From JAADHX01 sp964569385 (GTDB lineage Bacteria > Actinomycetota > Acidimicrobiia > Acidimicrobiales > Poriferisodalaceae), in NCBI GenBank assembly GCA_964569385.1, contig CAZMUM010000018.1, positions 1 to 64,000 of the forward strand: a DNA stretch of 64,000 bases. The letters are read 5' to 3'. The notes below the pieces were generated by a model. It saw nothing but the letters and a program-made list of their open reading frames with translations. It made no database searches and was not told the DNA's origin. The position numbers and the translations under genes are program-made. This document shows positions 16,910 through 24,808 of the stretch, piece by piece. Within the stretch, counting starts at the first letter, position 1. Every line of letters starts with the position of its first letter.

Positions 16910-19900
16910 CTAGCGGGCTAACTCAGCTCGGAACTTGGCCACGTTGGCCAACTTGATGTGTTCATAGCCGCGCACCAGATCGGCCGCTCCGGCCAGGGCG
17001 ACTGCGGCGTCGAACGTCTCGTCGGTCAGATCGTCGAGCGCGGCATCGATAGCTGCGATGTACTCGGCTGGGAGCTGGCGTTCGACCTTGCGCACTTCGG
17101 CCCACCGGAACGGATCGGCCTTTGTGCCCCGCAGGCGTTTGCCCTTGGCCAGCAGCCGCACGCCAGGCGTGGCCCACGAGCCGATGGTGATCTTGCGATC
17201 CATACCCAAGGCGCGAAGCAGCGGTGGGTGAAGCTTCCAGGCGACCTTGCCTCGTTCGCCTGCTAGCTCTCCTGCTTCGGCTGTGGCCTCAGCGTCGAGC
17301 ATCAGGCGCGCCACCTCGTACTCGTCCTTGTAGGCCACCAGCTTGTGGAGGCCCCTGGCTACCGACATGGTGAGAGCTTCGGATTCGGACCGGACCGAGA
17401 TTTCAGCAGCGCGAGTTCGATCGAGCACGTCGCACCATGCGTCAACATCGGTGCGACTCCCCCACGCCTCAAGATCATCGGCCAACACGCCAAGATGCGT
17501 CGCTGACTTCGGGTCGATTCCAAGTCTGTCGATTCTCGGCAAATGCTGACTTACGCGATGCGGTTCGGCAGGTCTAGCGGTGGTGGCGCGCGCCGTGACG
17601 ACTGCTTCGGGATTATCGATCTGAACCCTCCCCCACCGAAAGGCCGCGATGTTCGTCTCGACTGCGATGCCATTGAGCGTCAAAGCGTCCTCGATAAACG
17701 AGGCGCCGATCGGCAGCGCTCCGACCTGGACCGCCATGCCAACCACGAAGAAGTTGGCGCTCCCAGTGCTGCCGAATAGATCATTGGTGACGGCGTGCGC
17801 ATCGGCCCAGTGATGAACGTCAGATGTGAACTCACCGATGTAGGCCACTAGCTCGTCTGGCGGCGGCGACACAACATCGAGGTGGGTGATCATGTCGCCG
17901 GTAGGCGTGGTGGTCGTCGAGCCGACCACTGCGGTGTGGCCAGGCCGACTCGTCAACAGACCGATATCGGAGCTGGCCACAAGCTGATCGAAGGCCAACA
18001 AAAGATCGGCCTGAGCCTTGCCAAGACGGTTCGTGAACACCGAACCCGAAGTCGACAGCCGCACGTCGGAAACAACCGGGCCTGCCTTCTGAGACAGTCC
18101 GATCTGATCGAGGCCCCTCACATCGAGGCCAGCAAGCATCGCCGCAGTTCCGAGAACCTGAGCCACCGTAACCACACCCGTCCCGCCGATACCGGTAATG
18201 CGCATGGCGAAGTTCTCGGTCGGGACGATGATCTCGGGCTCCGGTACCGACGGTGCGCTCGTCGCTGTAGGCGCGGGGTTGTCGGCAGCAAGCTTCGACC
18301 GGTCGCTCTGCACCTCGGAACGACCGAACCATCGGCGCAACCGACCGTCGGACTTCTGGCTGACGGTCATGAACGAGGGGCAGTCGCCTTCTAGACAACT
18401 GAAGTCGAGGTTGCAAGTGGTCTGATCGATATGGGTCTTGCGACCAAACTCGGTTTCGATCGGTTGAACTGACAGACAGTTGCTCACTTGACCGCAGTCG
18501 CCACAGCCTTCGCAGATGCGATGGTTGATAAGAACCCGCTGATTCGGCGTCTCGACCGTGCCCCGTTTACGGCCCCGCCTCGACTCAGCGGCGCAGGCCT
18601 GGTCATGAATAAGAACAGTGACGCCAGCCACCGTCGCCAGGTGTTCTTGGGCCTCGATCAGCCGACGGCGATCCCACAGCTCGACAGCTGAGGGGAGCGA
18701 CTTGTACTTCGCGTCTTTGCGGTTCTCGGTCGTAACAAGAACCTGGCTTACGCCCTGAACCAGCAACATCTTGGCGATGGAACTCAGGTCGAGCTGGCCC
18801 TCTGGGTCCTGACCGCCCGTCATAGCGACGGTGCGGTTGTGTAACAACTTGAAGGTCATGTCGACCCCGGCCGCGACACAAGCCTGGACCGCGAGTTGGC
18901 CGGAGTGGAAGTAGGTGCCGTCACCCAAGTTCTGGATGAGGTGAGGGTGCTCGACGAACTCCGACATCCCGATCCACTGAGTGCCCTCGTTGCCCATGCA
19001 CGTGAGCCCGGCAATGTCGCCGACACGGTCGGGGTCCATCAGAAGCGTCATGGTGTGGCACCCAATACCAGCACCAACTAGAGCGCCATCAGGGACTTCG
19101 GTGCTGCGATTATGCGGACAACCTGAGCAAAAGAACGGCGTTCTGGCCACGTTGACCGCAATGAGCTCGCGGCGTTGCGGCGGCACTGGCGCCAACCTGT
19201 CAGCCAGTCTTGGTTCCAGACGATGTCGAAGAATGGGTACCAGGCCATCGGCATCCAGGGCACCCCATCGCGGCAACAGGTCGTGCCCGTTCTCGTCGAC
19301 CTTGCCGACCACAACTGGACGATCCGCGAGTGCGTAGAGAGCGTCCTTCAGCAGCGACTCGATGTTCGGCTGTTTTTCTTCGATGACCAGAACCTGTTCG
19401 AGACCGTTGGCAAAGTTCCGGACTGTGTGCTGGTTGAACGGCATCGGCATCGCCATCTTCAACAGCCTGATGCCTGACGCGTGGATCTCGGCGTCGGAGC
19501 CGATACCAAGCCGGTTGAAGGCCTCTCGCACCTCTCGGTAGGTGATGCCTGAAGAAACAATGCCAAGCCAGGCGTCGGTGGGATTGACGACACAGTGGTT
19601 GAGCCGATTTTCGGCTGCATAGGTTCTTGCCAGTTCGTAACGAACCTCGACGATCTCGCGTTCGATGTCGAGAGTGTGTGGAGTCAGCAGCAGCCCGTCG
19701 GGTTCGTGAAGGTAGGGAGCTCCGTCGATAAGTGGGATGACCGGCTGCACTCGGTCGAGGCTGAGGTCGATGGTGGCGGTGGCGTCGGCGACGTCGGCCA
19801 CGATCTTGAGCGCCGACCACAGGCCGGTCGCCCGAGACATCGCGATGGCGTGACGGCCAAGGTCGAGGGCCTCACCGGGGTCGCCCGGATAGAGCAGCGG

Positions 19901-20407
19901 CATGTGCATGTCGGCCACAAGGCTGGCCGAAGACGACGGTACAGTCGACGACTTGGCGGCAGGATCATCGCCGACAATGGCAACGGCTCCGCCGAGCTGC
20001 GACGTTCCAGCAAACACGGCGTGGCGCAGGGCATCGGCGGCCCGATCGACGCCTGGTGCCTTGCCATACCAAATACCAACAACGCCGTCGTATCTTGCAT
20101 CGGGTCGTCCCGCAGCGAGCTGCGAGCCCATGACAGCAGTGGCGGCGTACTCCTCGTTCATCGCCGGCCTGAAGGTGAGCCGAAGATCGGGCGCGAGCTT
20201 GGCTGCGGCCTTGACCGCTTCGCCGTATCCACCAAGAGGTGAACCTTGGTACCCAGACACAAAAGCGGCGGTGTTGAGCCCCTTGGCCTTGTCGGCTCGG
20301 AGCTGCTCAAGAGGCAACCGGGCCAGCGCTTGGATTCCGGTCAGGAACACCCGGCCTTCATCGGCAAGGTAACGATCTTCGAGTCGATAGCTGTGGTGAG
20401 TTGCCAT
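16910..20407 (-). CDS. Indolepyruvate:ferredoxin oxidoreductase, fused alpha-beta-gamma type
   Basis: 1165 residues, a fused 2-oxoacid oxidoreductase. The N-terminal half holds the pyrimidine- and TPP-binding domains (FVSGYQGSPLGGYGE at the start, CSGCPHNRST and GIGCHTM later). A ferredoxin-like Cys cluster (CEGCGDCGQVSNC, then CNLDFSCLEGDC) follows near residue 650. The gamma domain begins with RITGIGGTGVVTVAQVLG. It decarboxylates aryl pyruvates from aromatic amino acid transamination and reduces ferredoxin. ATG 20405-20407 is chosen as the family-typical start, but its only clear ribosome-binding site (AGGAGG) is about 26 bases away, with a perfect 15-base palindrome in between. Confidence 0.88.
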   Translation of the reverse strand: MATHHSYRLEDRYLADEGRVFLTGIQALARLPLEQLRADKAKGLNTAAFVSGYQGSPLGGYGEAVKAAAKLAPDLRLTFRPAMNEEYAATAVMGSQLAAGRPDARYDGVVGIWYGKAPGVDRAADALRHAVFAGTSQLGGAVAIVGDDPAAKSSTVPSSSASLVADMHMPLLYPGDPGEALDLGRHAIAMSRATGLWSALKIVADVADATATIDLSLDRVQPVIPLIDGAPYLHEPDGLLLTPHTLDIEREIVEVRYELARTYAAENRLNHCVVNPTDAWLGIVSSGITYREVREAFNRLGIGSDAEIHASGIRLLKMAMPMPFNQHTVRNFANGLEQVLVIEEKQPNIESLLKDALYALADRPVVVGKVDENGHDLLPRWGALDADGLVPILRHRLEPRLADRLAPVPPQRRELIAVNVARTPFFCSGCPHNRSTEVPDGALVGAGIGCHTMTLLMDPDRVGDIAGLTCMGNEGTQWIGMSEFVEHPHLIQNLGDGTYFHSGQLAVQACVAAGVDMTFKLLHNRTVAMTGGQDPEGQLDLSSIAKMLLVQGVSQVLVTTENRKDAKYKSLPSAVELWDRRRLIEAQEHLATVAGVTVLIHDQACAAESRRGRKRGTVETPNQRVLINHRICEGCGDCGQVSNCLSVQPIETEFGRKTHIDQTTCNLDFSCLEGDCPSFMTVSQKSDGRLRRWFGRSEVQSDRSKLAADNPAPTATSAPSVPEPEIIVPTENFAMRITGIGGTGVVTVAQVLGTAAMLAGLDVRGLDQIGLSQKAGPVVSDVRLSTSGSVFTNRLGKAQADLLLAFDQLVASSDIGLLTSRPGHTAVVGSTTTTPTGDMITHLDVVSPPPDELVAYIGEFTSDVHHWADAHAVTNDLFGSTGSANFFVVGMAVQVGALPIGASFIEDALTLNGIAVETNIAAFRWGRVQIDNPEAVVTARATTARPAEPHRVSQHLPRIDRLGIDPKSATHLGVLADDLEAWGSRTDVDAWCDVLDRTRAAEISVRSESEALTMSVARGLHKLVAYKDEYEVARLMLDAEATAEAGELAGERGKVAWKLHPPLLRALGMDRKITIGSWATPGVRLLAKGKRLRGTKADPFRWAEVRKVERQLPAEYIAAIDAALDDLTDETFDAAVALAGAADLVRGYEHIKLANVAKFRAELAR

Positions 20408-20415
20408 GTGTGGTC

Positions 20416-20430
20416 GGCTGACCGTCAGCC
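20416..20430. repeat. Perfect 7-1-7 palindrome upstream of the oxidoreductase start
   Basis: GGCTGAC-C-GTCAGCC lies 8 bases from the ATG of the indolepyruvate oxidoreductase gene and separates it from the AGGAGG at about 20434-20439. As DNA it could be an operator; as RNA the one-base loop makes a simple hairpin unlikely without opening a few pairs. Symmetry is seen directly; function is not known. Confidence 0.5.
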
Positions 20431-20592
20431 TGCCTCCTTCGAGCTCAAAGGTACCGGGCCACCGCCCCCGAGATTGCTCTCCGGCTCTGGTGGCCCGACG
20501 CCACTGCTCGCGCCAGCTTCGGATACCGAAACGGTTAACGAGATGATGGGTCGAGCCGACCTGAACAAACATCGCGAGGACAAGAGGGCATC

Positions 20593-20712
20593 ATGACCGA
20601 CGACCAATTCCTGGAAACCCGATCGATATGGAAACGGCCGGAGTTCATCGGCCCGATTATCCTCGGGGTAGTTGCGGTGGCGATCGTGATCATTTTTGGA
20701 GGCGGTGGCTAA
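20593..20712 (+). CDS. Small single-span membrane protein
   Basis: 39 residues, too short for usual gene callers. ATG 20593 follows an AGAGGG ribosome-binding site at a proper distance. Residues 1-17 are polar (MTDDQFLETRSIWKRPEF), then a continuous hydrophobic helix from Ile19 to Phe35 ends in four residues of glycine. The positive residues just before the helix suggest an inside N-terminus. It fills part of the gap between divergent IOR and the plus-strand oxidoreductase gene, 38 bases ahead of the latter. No family recognised. Confidence 0.5.
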   Translation: MTDDQFLETRSIWKRPEFIGPIILGVVAVAIVIIFGGGG

Positions 20713-20750
20713 CAAGACACGCTGTAGTTAATAGTGGTAGCGATGAGGCT

Positions 20751-21635
20751 ATGAACGTAGGACTGTCTGTCGAAAGCCGAATCCCTGGACTGAACGGATC
20801 CGATCTAATCGACGCGATCGTCGAGCGGGCCCAGGCCACCGACGAAGCAGGGCTCGCGTCTCTTCACCTCGGCGACAGACATCAGGTCGACCAACCGTAC
20901 GTGGCCAACTTGGCGATGGCGGCACGCCTAGCCGCCAGCTGGCCCAAGCGACTTGGGGTGCTTGTCATCAGCTCGGTGTGGAACCCGGTTCTGCTCGCTG
21001 AGCAGTTGGCGACACTTTCAGCCATGACCTCAGAACTCGACGTCGTTGTGGCAATGGGCGATGGCGAAGCCCACTTCGCATCGGTAGGTGTTCCGATCTC
21101 TGATCGGCTTGCACTATTCACCGACGGTCTCGCCGTTACTCAGGCACTGCTCGCCGGGGAGGCAGTGACTGCTCGCGTCGGCCCTCACAACATTGTCGAC
21201 GCAAGGGTGGACTTGCGAGGCAACTCGGCGATCTCGTGGCTCATAGCCGCAAGCGCTCCCAAAGCGATCCGGCGCGCTGCGGCACTTGGGCTTGGGTGGT
21301 TAGGGAGCGCGAAGCTGGCGCCCCACGACGCCCTCGAAGCCCTCGATATCTATCGACAGGCAGGCGGTACAGGACCAGCCGTTCTGCGCCGAGACATCTA
21401 CGTTGGCACTTCGCCAGAAGACGTTCGCGCCACGGTCGACCCCGTAGTCGCGGCCGGCCATCGCGGATACCCCGACGCGGCGCTGATGCGCGGCACCGTG
21501 GCGCAGGTAGGTGAGGAACTCCAGCGTTGGCAACAAGCAGGTTTCAACGAACTACTCGCCAGATCTCTAGCCCAGACTCAGCTAGCGGCTCTCGAATCGA
21601 TCCACCGTCTAGGCGAGTCGGCCCGGTTCAGCTGA
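20751..21635 (+). CDS. Luciferase-like (LLM class) flavin-dependent oxidoreductase
   Basis: 294 residues. The TIM-barrel pattern of bacterial luciferase-like monooxygenases is visible: AQATDEAGLASLHLGD near residue 30, LAARLAASWPKRLGVLVISSVWNPVLLAEQLATLSAM at about 60-95, and the C-terminal DPVVAAGHRGYPD, then VAQVGEELQRWQQAGFNELL. These enzymes use reduced FMN or F420, and the cofactor cannot be set here. The ATG at 20751 is chosen because the upstream frame overlaps the small membrane ORF. A decayed second copy of one segment of this gene lies about 1.2 kb downstream. Confidence 0.8.
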   Translation: MNVGLSVESRIPGLNGSDLIDAIVERAQATDEAGLASLHLGDRHQVDQPYVANLAMAARLAASWPKRLGVLVISSVWNPVLLAEQLATLSAMTSELDVVVAMGDGEAHFASVGVPISDRLALFTDGLAVTQALLAGEAVTARVGPHNIVDARVDLRGNSAISWLIAASAPKAIRRAAALGLGWLGSAKLAPHDALEALDIYRQAGGTGPAVLRRDIYVGTSPEDVRATVDPVVAAGHRGYPDAALMRGTVAQVGEELQRWQQAGFNELLARSLAQTQLAALESIHRLGESARFS

Positions 21636-21655
21636 AACTCCGGCTCGCCGCTGCC

Positions 21656-21661
21656 TAAGAT
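21656..21661 (+). promoter_or_regulatory. -10 box giving a leaderless SRPBCC transcript
   Basis: TAAGAT sits 6 bases before the second in-frame ATG (21668). A -35-like CTGAAA lies at 21632-21637, 18 bases upstream. This spacing supports 21668 rather than 21662 as the real start of the next gene. Confidence 0.4.
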
Positions 21662-21667
21662 ATGTTG

Positions 21668-22144
21668 ATGAAGACCCCCGACAACGCAATATTCCGACAC
21701 GATGCGACGATCGATATCGCGGTTTCGCCCGAGGCCGTCTATGACCTGGTGGCCGACATCTCTCGCATCGGCGAGTGGAGCCCAGAAACTATCGGAGCCG
21801 AGTGGCTCGACAGCGGTAGCGGGAAGCAAGGAGACTGGTTTCGGGGTCACAACGTCTTGGGCGAAGACAACAAGTGGAGTCGTGACTGTCAGGTGGCGCG
21901 TGCCGATAGGGGCCACGACTTCACCTTCGTGGTCGGCGGAGTCGAAGACAACTGCACATGGTGGAGCTACGAAATGGAAGCGATCGACAGCGGGACCCGC
22001 CTAACCGAACGGTGGTGGGTTGTAAACTTGACGGACGGATTTGCCGCCTACACCGCCGAGCAGAAACAACAACGAGCCGACCGCACCGCCATCATGTTGA
22101 AAACCACAATCGCAGCCGTCAAAGAAGCTGCCGAGTCGGCATAG
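21668..22144 (+). CDS. SRPBCC-fold protein (polyketide cyclase/dehydrase-like)
   Basis: 158 residues from ATG 21668 (an in-frame ATG also occurs at 21662). The N-terminal strand TIDIAVSPEAVYDLVADISRIGEWSPET is the signature of the START/SRPBCC superfamily. A beta-rich middle (FVVGGVEDNCTWWSYEME) and a long C-terminal helix (AIMLKTTIAAVKEAAE) complete the helix-grip fold. Such proteins bind lipids or polyketides in a cavity; the ligand is unknown. It follows the luciferase-like gene by 33 bases but appears to have its own promoter. Confidence 0.8.
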   Translation: MKTPDNAIFRHDATIDIAVSPEAVYDLVADISRIGEWSPETIGAEWLDSGSGKQGDWFRGHNVLGEDNKWSRDCQVARADRGHDFTFVVGGVEDNCTWWSYEMEAIDSGTRLTERWWVVNLTDGFAAYTAEQKQQRADRTAIMLKTTIAAVKEAAESA

Positions 22145-22378
22145 CGTCGGAATGTTGTTGGTCGCGGCCACTCAGAGCGAGTAATCCTGGAGCTGGCTGG
22201 AGCCGCTCGATCTCGATTCCAACACTCAAGCGCCACCAAAACGACTGAGCACCGACACAATCGGAGAGGGCGAACACCCAGATTGCGTCGGCGCCAGAGT
22301 CACGACGGCACAACGAAGTGTCGAGCCGACGATCAACCGATCCCTTGCAGGAACATCCTCATAGTGACCCCTAGAGAG

Positions 22379-22579
22379 TCCAAGCAACAATAGGACATTC
22401 GTCTTAGGACCCCTAACCACGTATCCAATCATCCCGGCGTCGAAACAGTCGAGGACTTCTCGCCTATCACGGTGTGCGGTCAGCGCAACCACTGGCCTCT
22501 TCGGCAGGATCTGGTGGATTCGCCCCGCCGCATCTACTTCGCCGGTCGATCCCATGTTGAGAACCATCAACATCGCTGT
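22379..22579 (-). pseudogene. Remnant of a response-regulator receiver domain
   Basis: Within a minus-strand open frame the translation reads AMLMVLNM...PVVALTAHRDRREVL and then DAGMIGYVVRG. This follows the receiver pattern 'LMDLNMPG...PVVxLTAHxDR..V..(C/L)DAGAxGYVVK' over about 67 residues. The phosphoacceptor Asp is Val and the conserved Lys is Arg. There is no intact N-terminal acidic pair and no DNA-binding domain downstream. I read it as a decayed NarL-type response regulator rather than a working gene. Confidence 0.55.
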
Positions 22580-22680
22580 CACTTGGCGCCCCCGACGACG
22601 CTCTGGTTGCACTTGACATTTACCAACAAGCCGGTGGCATTGGACCGGCCGTTCTGCGTCAAGCGGCTCCACAGCACGAC
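22573..22680 (+). pseudogene. Remnant of a luciferase-like oxidoreductase gene
   Basis: The plus frame reads APDDALVALDIYQQAGG followed by IGPAVLR. It matches 20 of 24 residues of the intact oxidoreductase (residues 190-213, bases 21318-21389). The flanks do not continue the similarity: the frame runs on without recognisable sequence to a stop at 22801-22803. It is therefore a fragment of a duplicated or paralogous gene. Confidence 0.7.
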
Positions 22681-22763
22681 TGGCAACTACCATTACCCAC
22701 GGCGGTCAAGACTCGTTGCGTTTCAGTATGTTTCCCTAATTCCAAAGATTTTCACTGTGACTC

Positions 22764-22792
22764 TTGCCACGGAATGTGGTCACCACTAGATT
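22764..22792 (+). promoter_or_regulatory. Promoter of the tad/Flp pilus operon, leaderless
   Basis: -35 TTGCCA (22764-22769), exactly 17 bases, then -10 TAGATT (22787-22792). The cpaB ATG begins 7 bases after the -10 box, so the mRNA should start at or just before the start codon. Confidence 0.65.
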
Positions 22793-22799
22793 GCGTGGC

Positions 22800-23495
22800 A
22801 TGACAGCGGTGGCGACACATGCGGACAACATCGAAGACACTTCGGACGACACGCCGAAGCGGCAACTGACTCCCCGTCGGGTATGGCCTGGCAGCCGGGC
22901 CACCATCGGAGGGCTGCTTGTGGCGCTGGCAGCGCTTGGACTGTACGCCACGGTGCGTAGTGCTCAAGCGCCACCATCAACACTTTACGTGGTTGCTCGT
23001 ACCGCGATCGCGCCGGGAACAGTGCTCACCCCAGATCTAGTCGGCGCTCAGCGAATGGATTTGCCAGACGGATTAGCAGCCGGCGCCTTTAGCAGCATTC
23101 AGGACGATCTGGTCATTGGCAGCGTTGCCATCGAGGCCATCGCTGCGGGCGAACTCGTGCAACAGAGCGACATCCGGCCAGACACCGGCAACAACGCCAC
23201 CCCCTTTGAGATGAGCTTCAGAGTCGACTCAGATCGCGCCGTCGGCGGAACCCTCAGAGCCGGCGAACGAGTCGACGTGATAGCGACCTTCGGGTCGTCA
23301 GCGCAGGCATCGACCCAGGTGATCGAACGCAACATTCTCGTCATCGCGGTTCGCCGCTCTGGCGACTCGAGCCTGGCCGGAGAGCGACAAGTCATAACTG
23401 TTGCACTCGACAACCCCGAACAAGCCGTATCACTGGCTGGTGCTGTCGACAAAGCCAACATCACGCTCGTCCGCACGCTGGATTCGGGCCAATGA
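22800..23495 (+). CDS. cpaB: CpaB/RcpC-like Flp pilus assembly protein
   Basis: 231 residues. A cytoplasmic N-terminus of about 33 residues, one transmembrane helix (34-52) and a periplasmic/extracytoplasmic part with an SAF domain (TLYVVARTAIAPGTVLTPDLVG, then AAGELVQQSDIRP) and a C-terminal RcpC region (GGTLRAGERVDVIATFG). In Tad systems CpaB stabilises the pilus channel at the envelope. It is the first gene of the operon; its stop overlaps the next start (ATGA). The open frame begins at TTG 22764, but that TTG belongs to the -35 box. Confidence 0.85.
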   Translation: MTAVATHADNIEDTSDDTPKRQLTPRRVWPGSRATIGGLLVALAALGLYATVRSAQAPPSTLYVVARTAIAPGTVLTPDLVGAQRMDLPDGLAAGAFSSIQDDLVIGSVAIEAIAAGELVQQSDIRPDTGNNATPFEMSFRVDSDRAVGGTLRAGERVDVIATFGSSAQASTQVIERNILVIAVRRSGDSSLAGERQVITVALDNPEQAVSLAGAVDKANITLVRTLDSGQ

Positions 23496-24808
23496 GTCGG
23501 CGCTTCGTGGTCCTCGGGCTCTCGACGGTACGTGCCGTCTGGCCTCGCGAAGTGACCGGCTGGGCGATGTCAGGCGCCTTGCCTCTCGAGTTCACCAAGT
23601 GCATCAGCGCAGAAGAAGTTCGAGCGAGGCTTCGAAGCGGTCGCACCCACTCAGCGGTGCTCGTCGACGCTTCGGCCTTAGGAGTGGACCGCGATTTGTT
23701 CGCCGTGATCCATGAGTTTGGGGCCGTCGCCATAGTCATCAGCAGCGACGATCAGGATTGGGGCGATCTTGGCGCCAATACCCAGCTTCACGAGGTGTTC
23801 TCGCGAGAAGATCTTCTCGAACGGCTCGAGGCGGCCGCATCACCTGTGGGCGACGACGACGCCCAGGAACATGCGCGCGATGACGTAGAGGACGACACAC
23901 CCCACAGCCACGGTCGCCTCATCGCGGTCTTGGGTCGAGGCGGCTCAGGTGTGTCGACTCTCGCCGCGGCCATCGCCCAGTCGCTAATATCACCGACCGC
24001 CACGAGTTCGTGTGCCCCGGGCGGCCCAGCGGTTTTGATCGACCTGGCCAGGCGCGCCGATCAGGCCATGCTCCACGATGCCACCGACGTGGTTCCTGGT
24101 CTTCAGGAACTCGTCGAAGCCCATCGGCATGGCCGACTCACCACAACTCGAGTTCGCTCGATGACTTTCAGAGTACCAGCGCGCGGCTACGACCTCCTCC
24201 TGGGCCGACGGCGGCCGAGCGATTGGGTGACCCTGCGCCCCAGAGCCTTTCGGTCGGCGTTAGAGGGACTTCTAGACAGCTACGCGACGCTAGTGGCCGA
24301 CATCGACAGCGATCTCGAGGGCGAGGCCGAATGCGGTTCGATCGATGTCGAAGAACGCAACCTGGCAGCACGCGACGTCACCTCATTGGCGGACGCCATC
24401 GTCATCGTCTCGGACCCGACCCTCAGCGGGGTGCACCGTATGGTCGCGATGGTCGACGAGGTACTGCGCCTCGACGTTGCCCCCGCACGAATCGTGCTTG
24501 TTATCAACAACGCCCCCAGGTCGGCCAGAACTCGATCCGACCTCGCTTCGTCTATCGCCAAGCTCGCCGACGGCGGTGCCGCGACCGAACTAGCGTCACC
24601 GATTTTTGTTGGAACCAGACGCCATCTCGATGACATTCACCGCAACGGAATCCGGTTCCCCCCTGGATTGGCGGCCGATGTCGCCACCGCCATCGAATCC
24701 GCCATTCGTCGCGCTCCCGGTAGGGAAACATCGCAGCCAGAGCCCGAACCGGTTGTCGTTGGGTCTCTTGGTTTTTCCGAATCGGCCCCTAGCGCTGGCG
24801 AATCATGA
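23492..24808 (+). CDS. cpaE: CpaE/TadZ-like ATPase of the Flp pilus
   Basis: 438 residues. An N-terminal receiver-like part (about 5-115, VVLGLSTVRAVWP start) is followed by an acidic linker and a MinD/ParA-like domain from about 143 (LIAVLGRGGSGVSTLAAAIAQSL). The P-loop is unusual: the GK(S/T) lysine is Val (GVST) and the signature lysine is Arg. Switch-like sequence (VLIDLARRADQAM) and a C-terminal VLVINN strand follow. TadZ proteins place the pilus machine in the cell and are often atypical ATPases. It overlaps cpaB and cpaF by 4 bases each. Confidence 0.75.
   Translation: MSRRFVVLGLSTVRAVWPREVTGWAMSGALPLEFTKCISAEEVRARLRSGRTHSAVLVDASALGVDRDLFAVIHEFGAVAIVISSDDQDWGDLGANTQLHEVFSREDLLERLEAAASPVGDDDAQEHARDDVEDDTPHSHGRLIAVLGRGGSGVSTLAAAIAQSLISPTATSSCAPGGPAVLIDLARRADQAMLHDATDVVPGLQELVEAHRHGRLTTTRVRSMTFRVPARGYDLLLGRRRPSDWVTLRPRAFRSALEGLLDSYATLVADIDSDLEGEAECGSIDVEERNLAARDVTSLADAIVIVSDPTLSGVHRMVAMVDEVLRLDVAPARIVLVINNAPRSARTRSDLASSIAKLADGGAATELASPIFVGTRRHLDDIHRNGIRFPPGLAADVATAIESAIRRAPGRETSQPEPEPVVVGSLGFSESAPSAGES

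Larger units (their letters stand above)
22145..22763. other. Gene-poor region carrying decayed fragments
   Basis: About 620 bases between the SRPBCC gene and the tad promoter without an intact gene. Besides the two remnants listed separately, nothing else with coding character was recognised. The last 100 bases turn AT-richer towards the cpaB promoter. The region marks an old rearrangement point at the left edge of the pilus operon. Confidence 0.6.

Noticed and set aside
19200..20242. Long open frames antisense to the indolepyruvate oxidoreductase
   Set aside because: They mirror the codon bias of the real gene; low-complexity, arginine-rich translations without domains. The same holds for most overlapping frames across the window.
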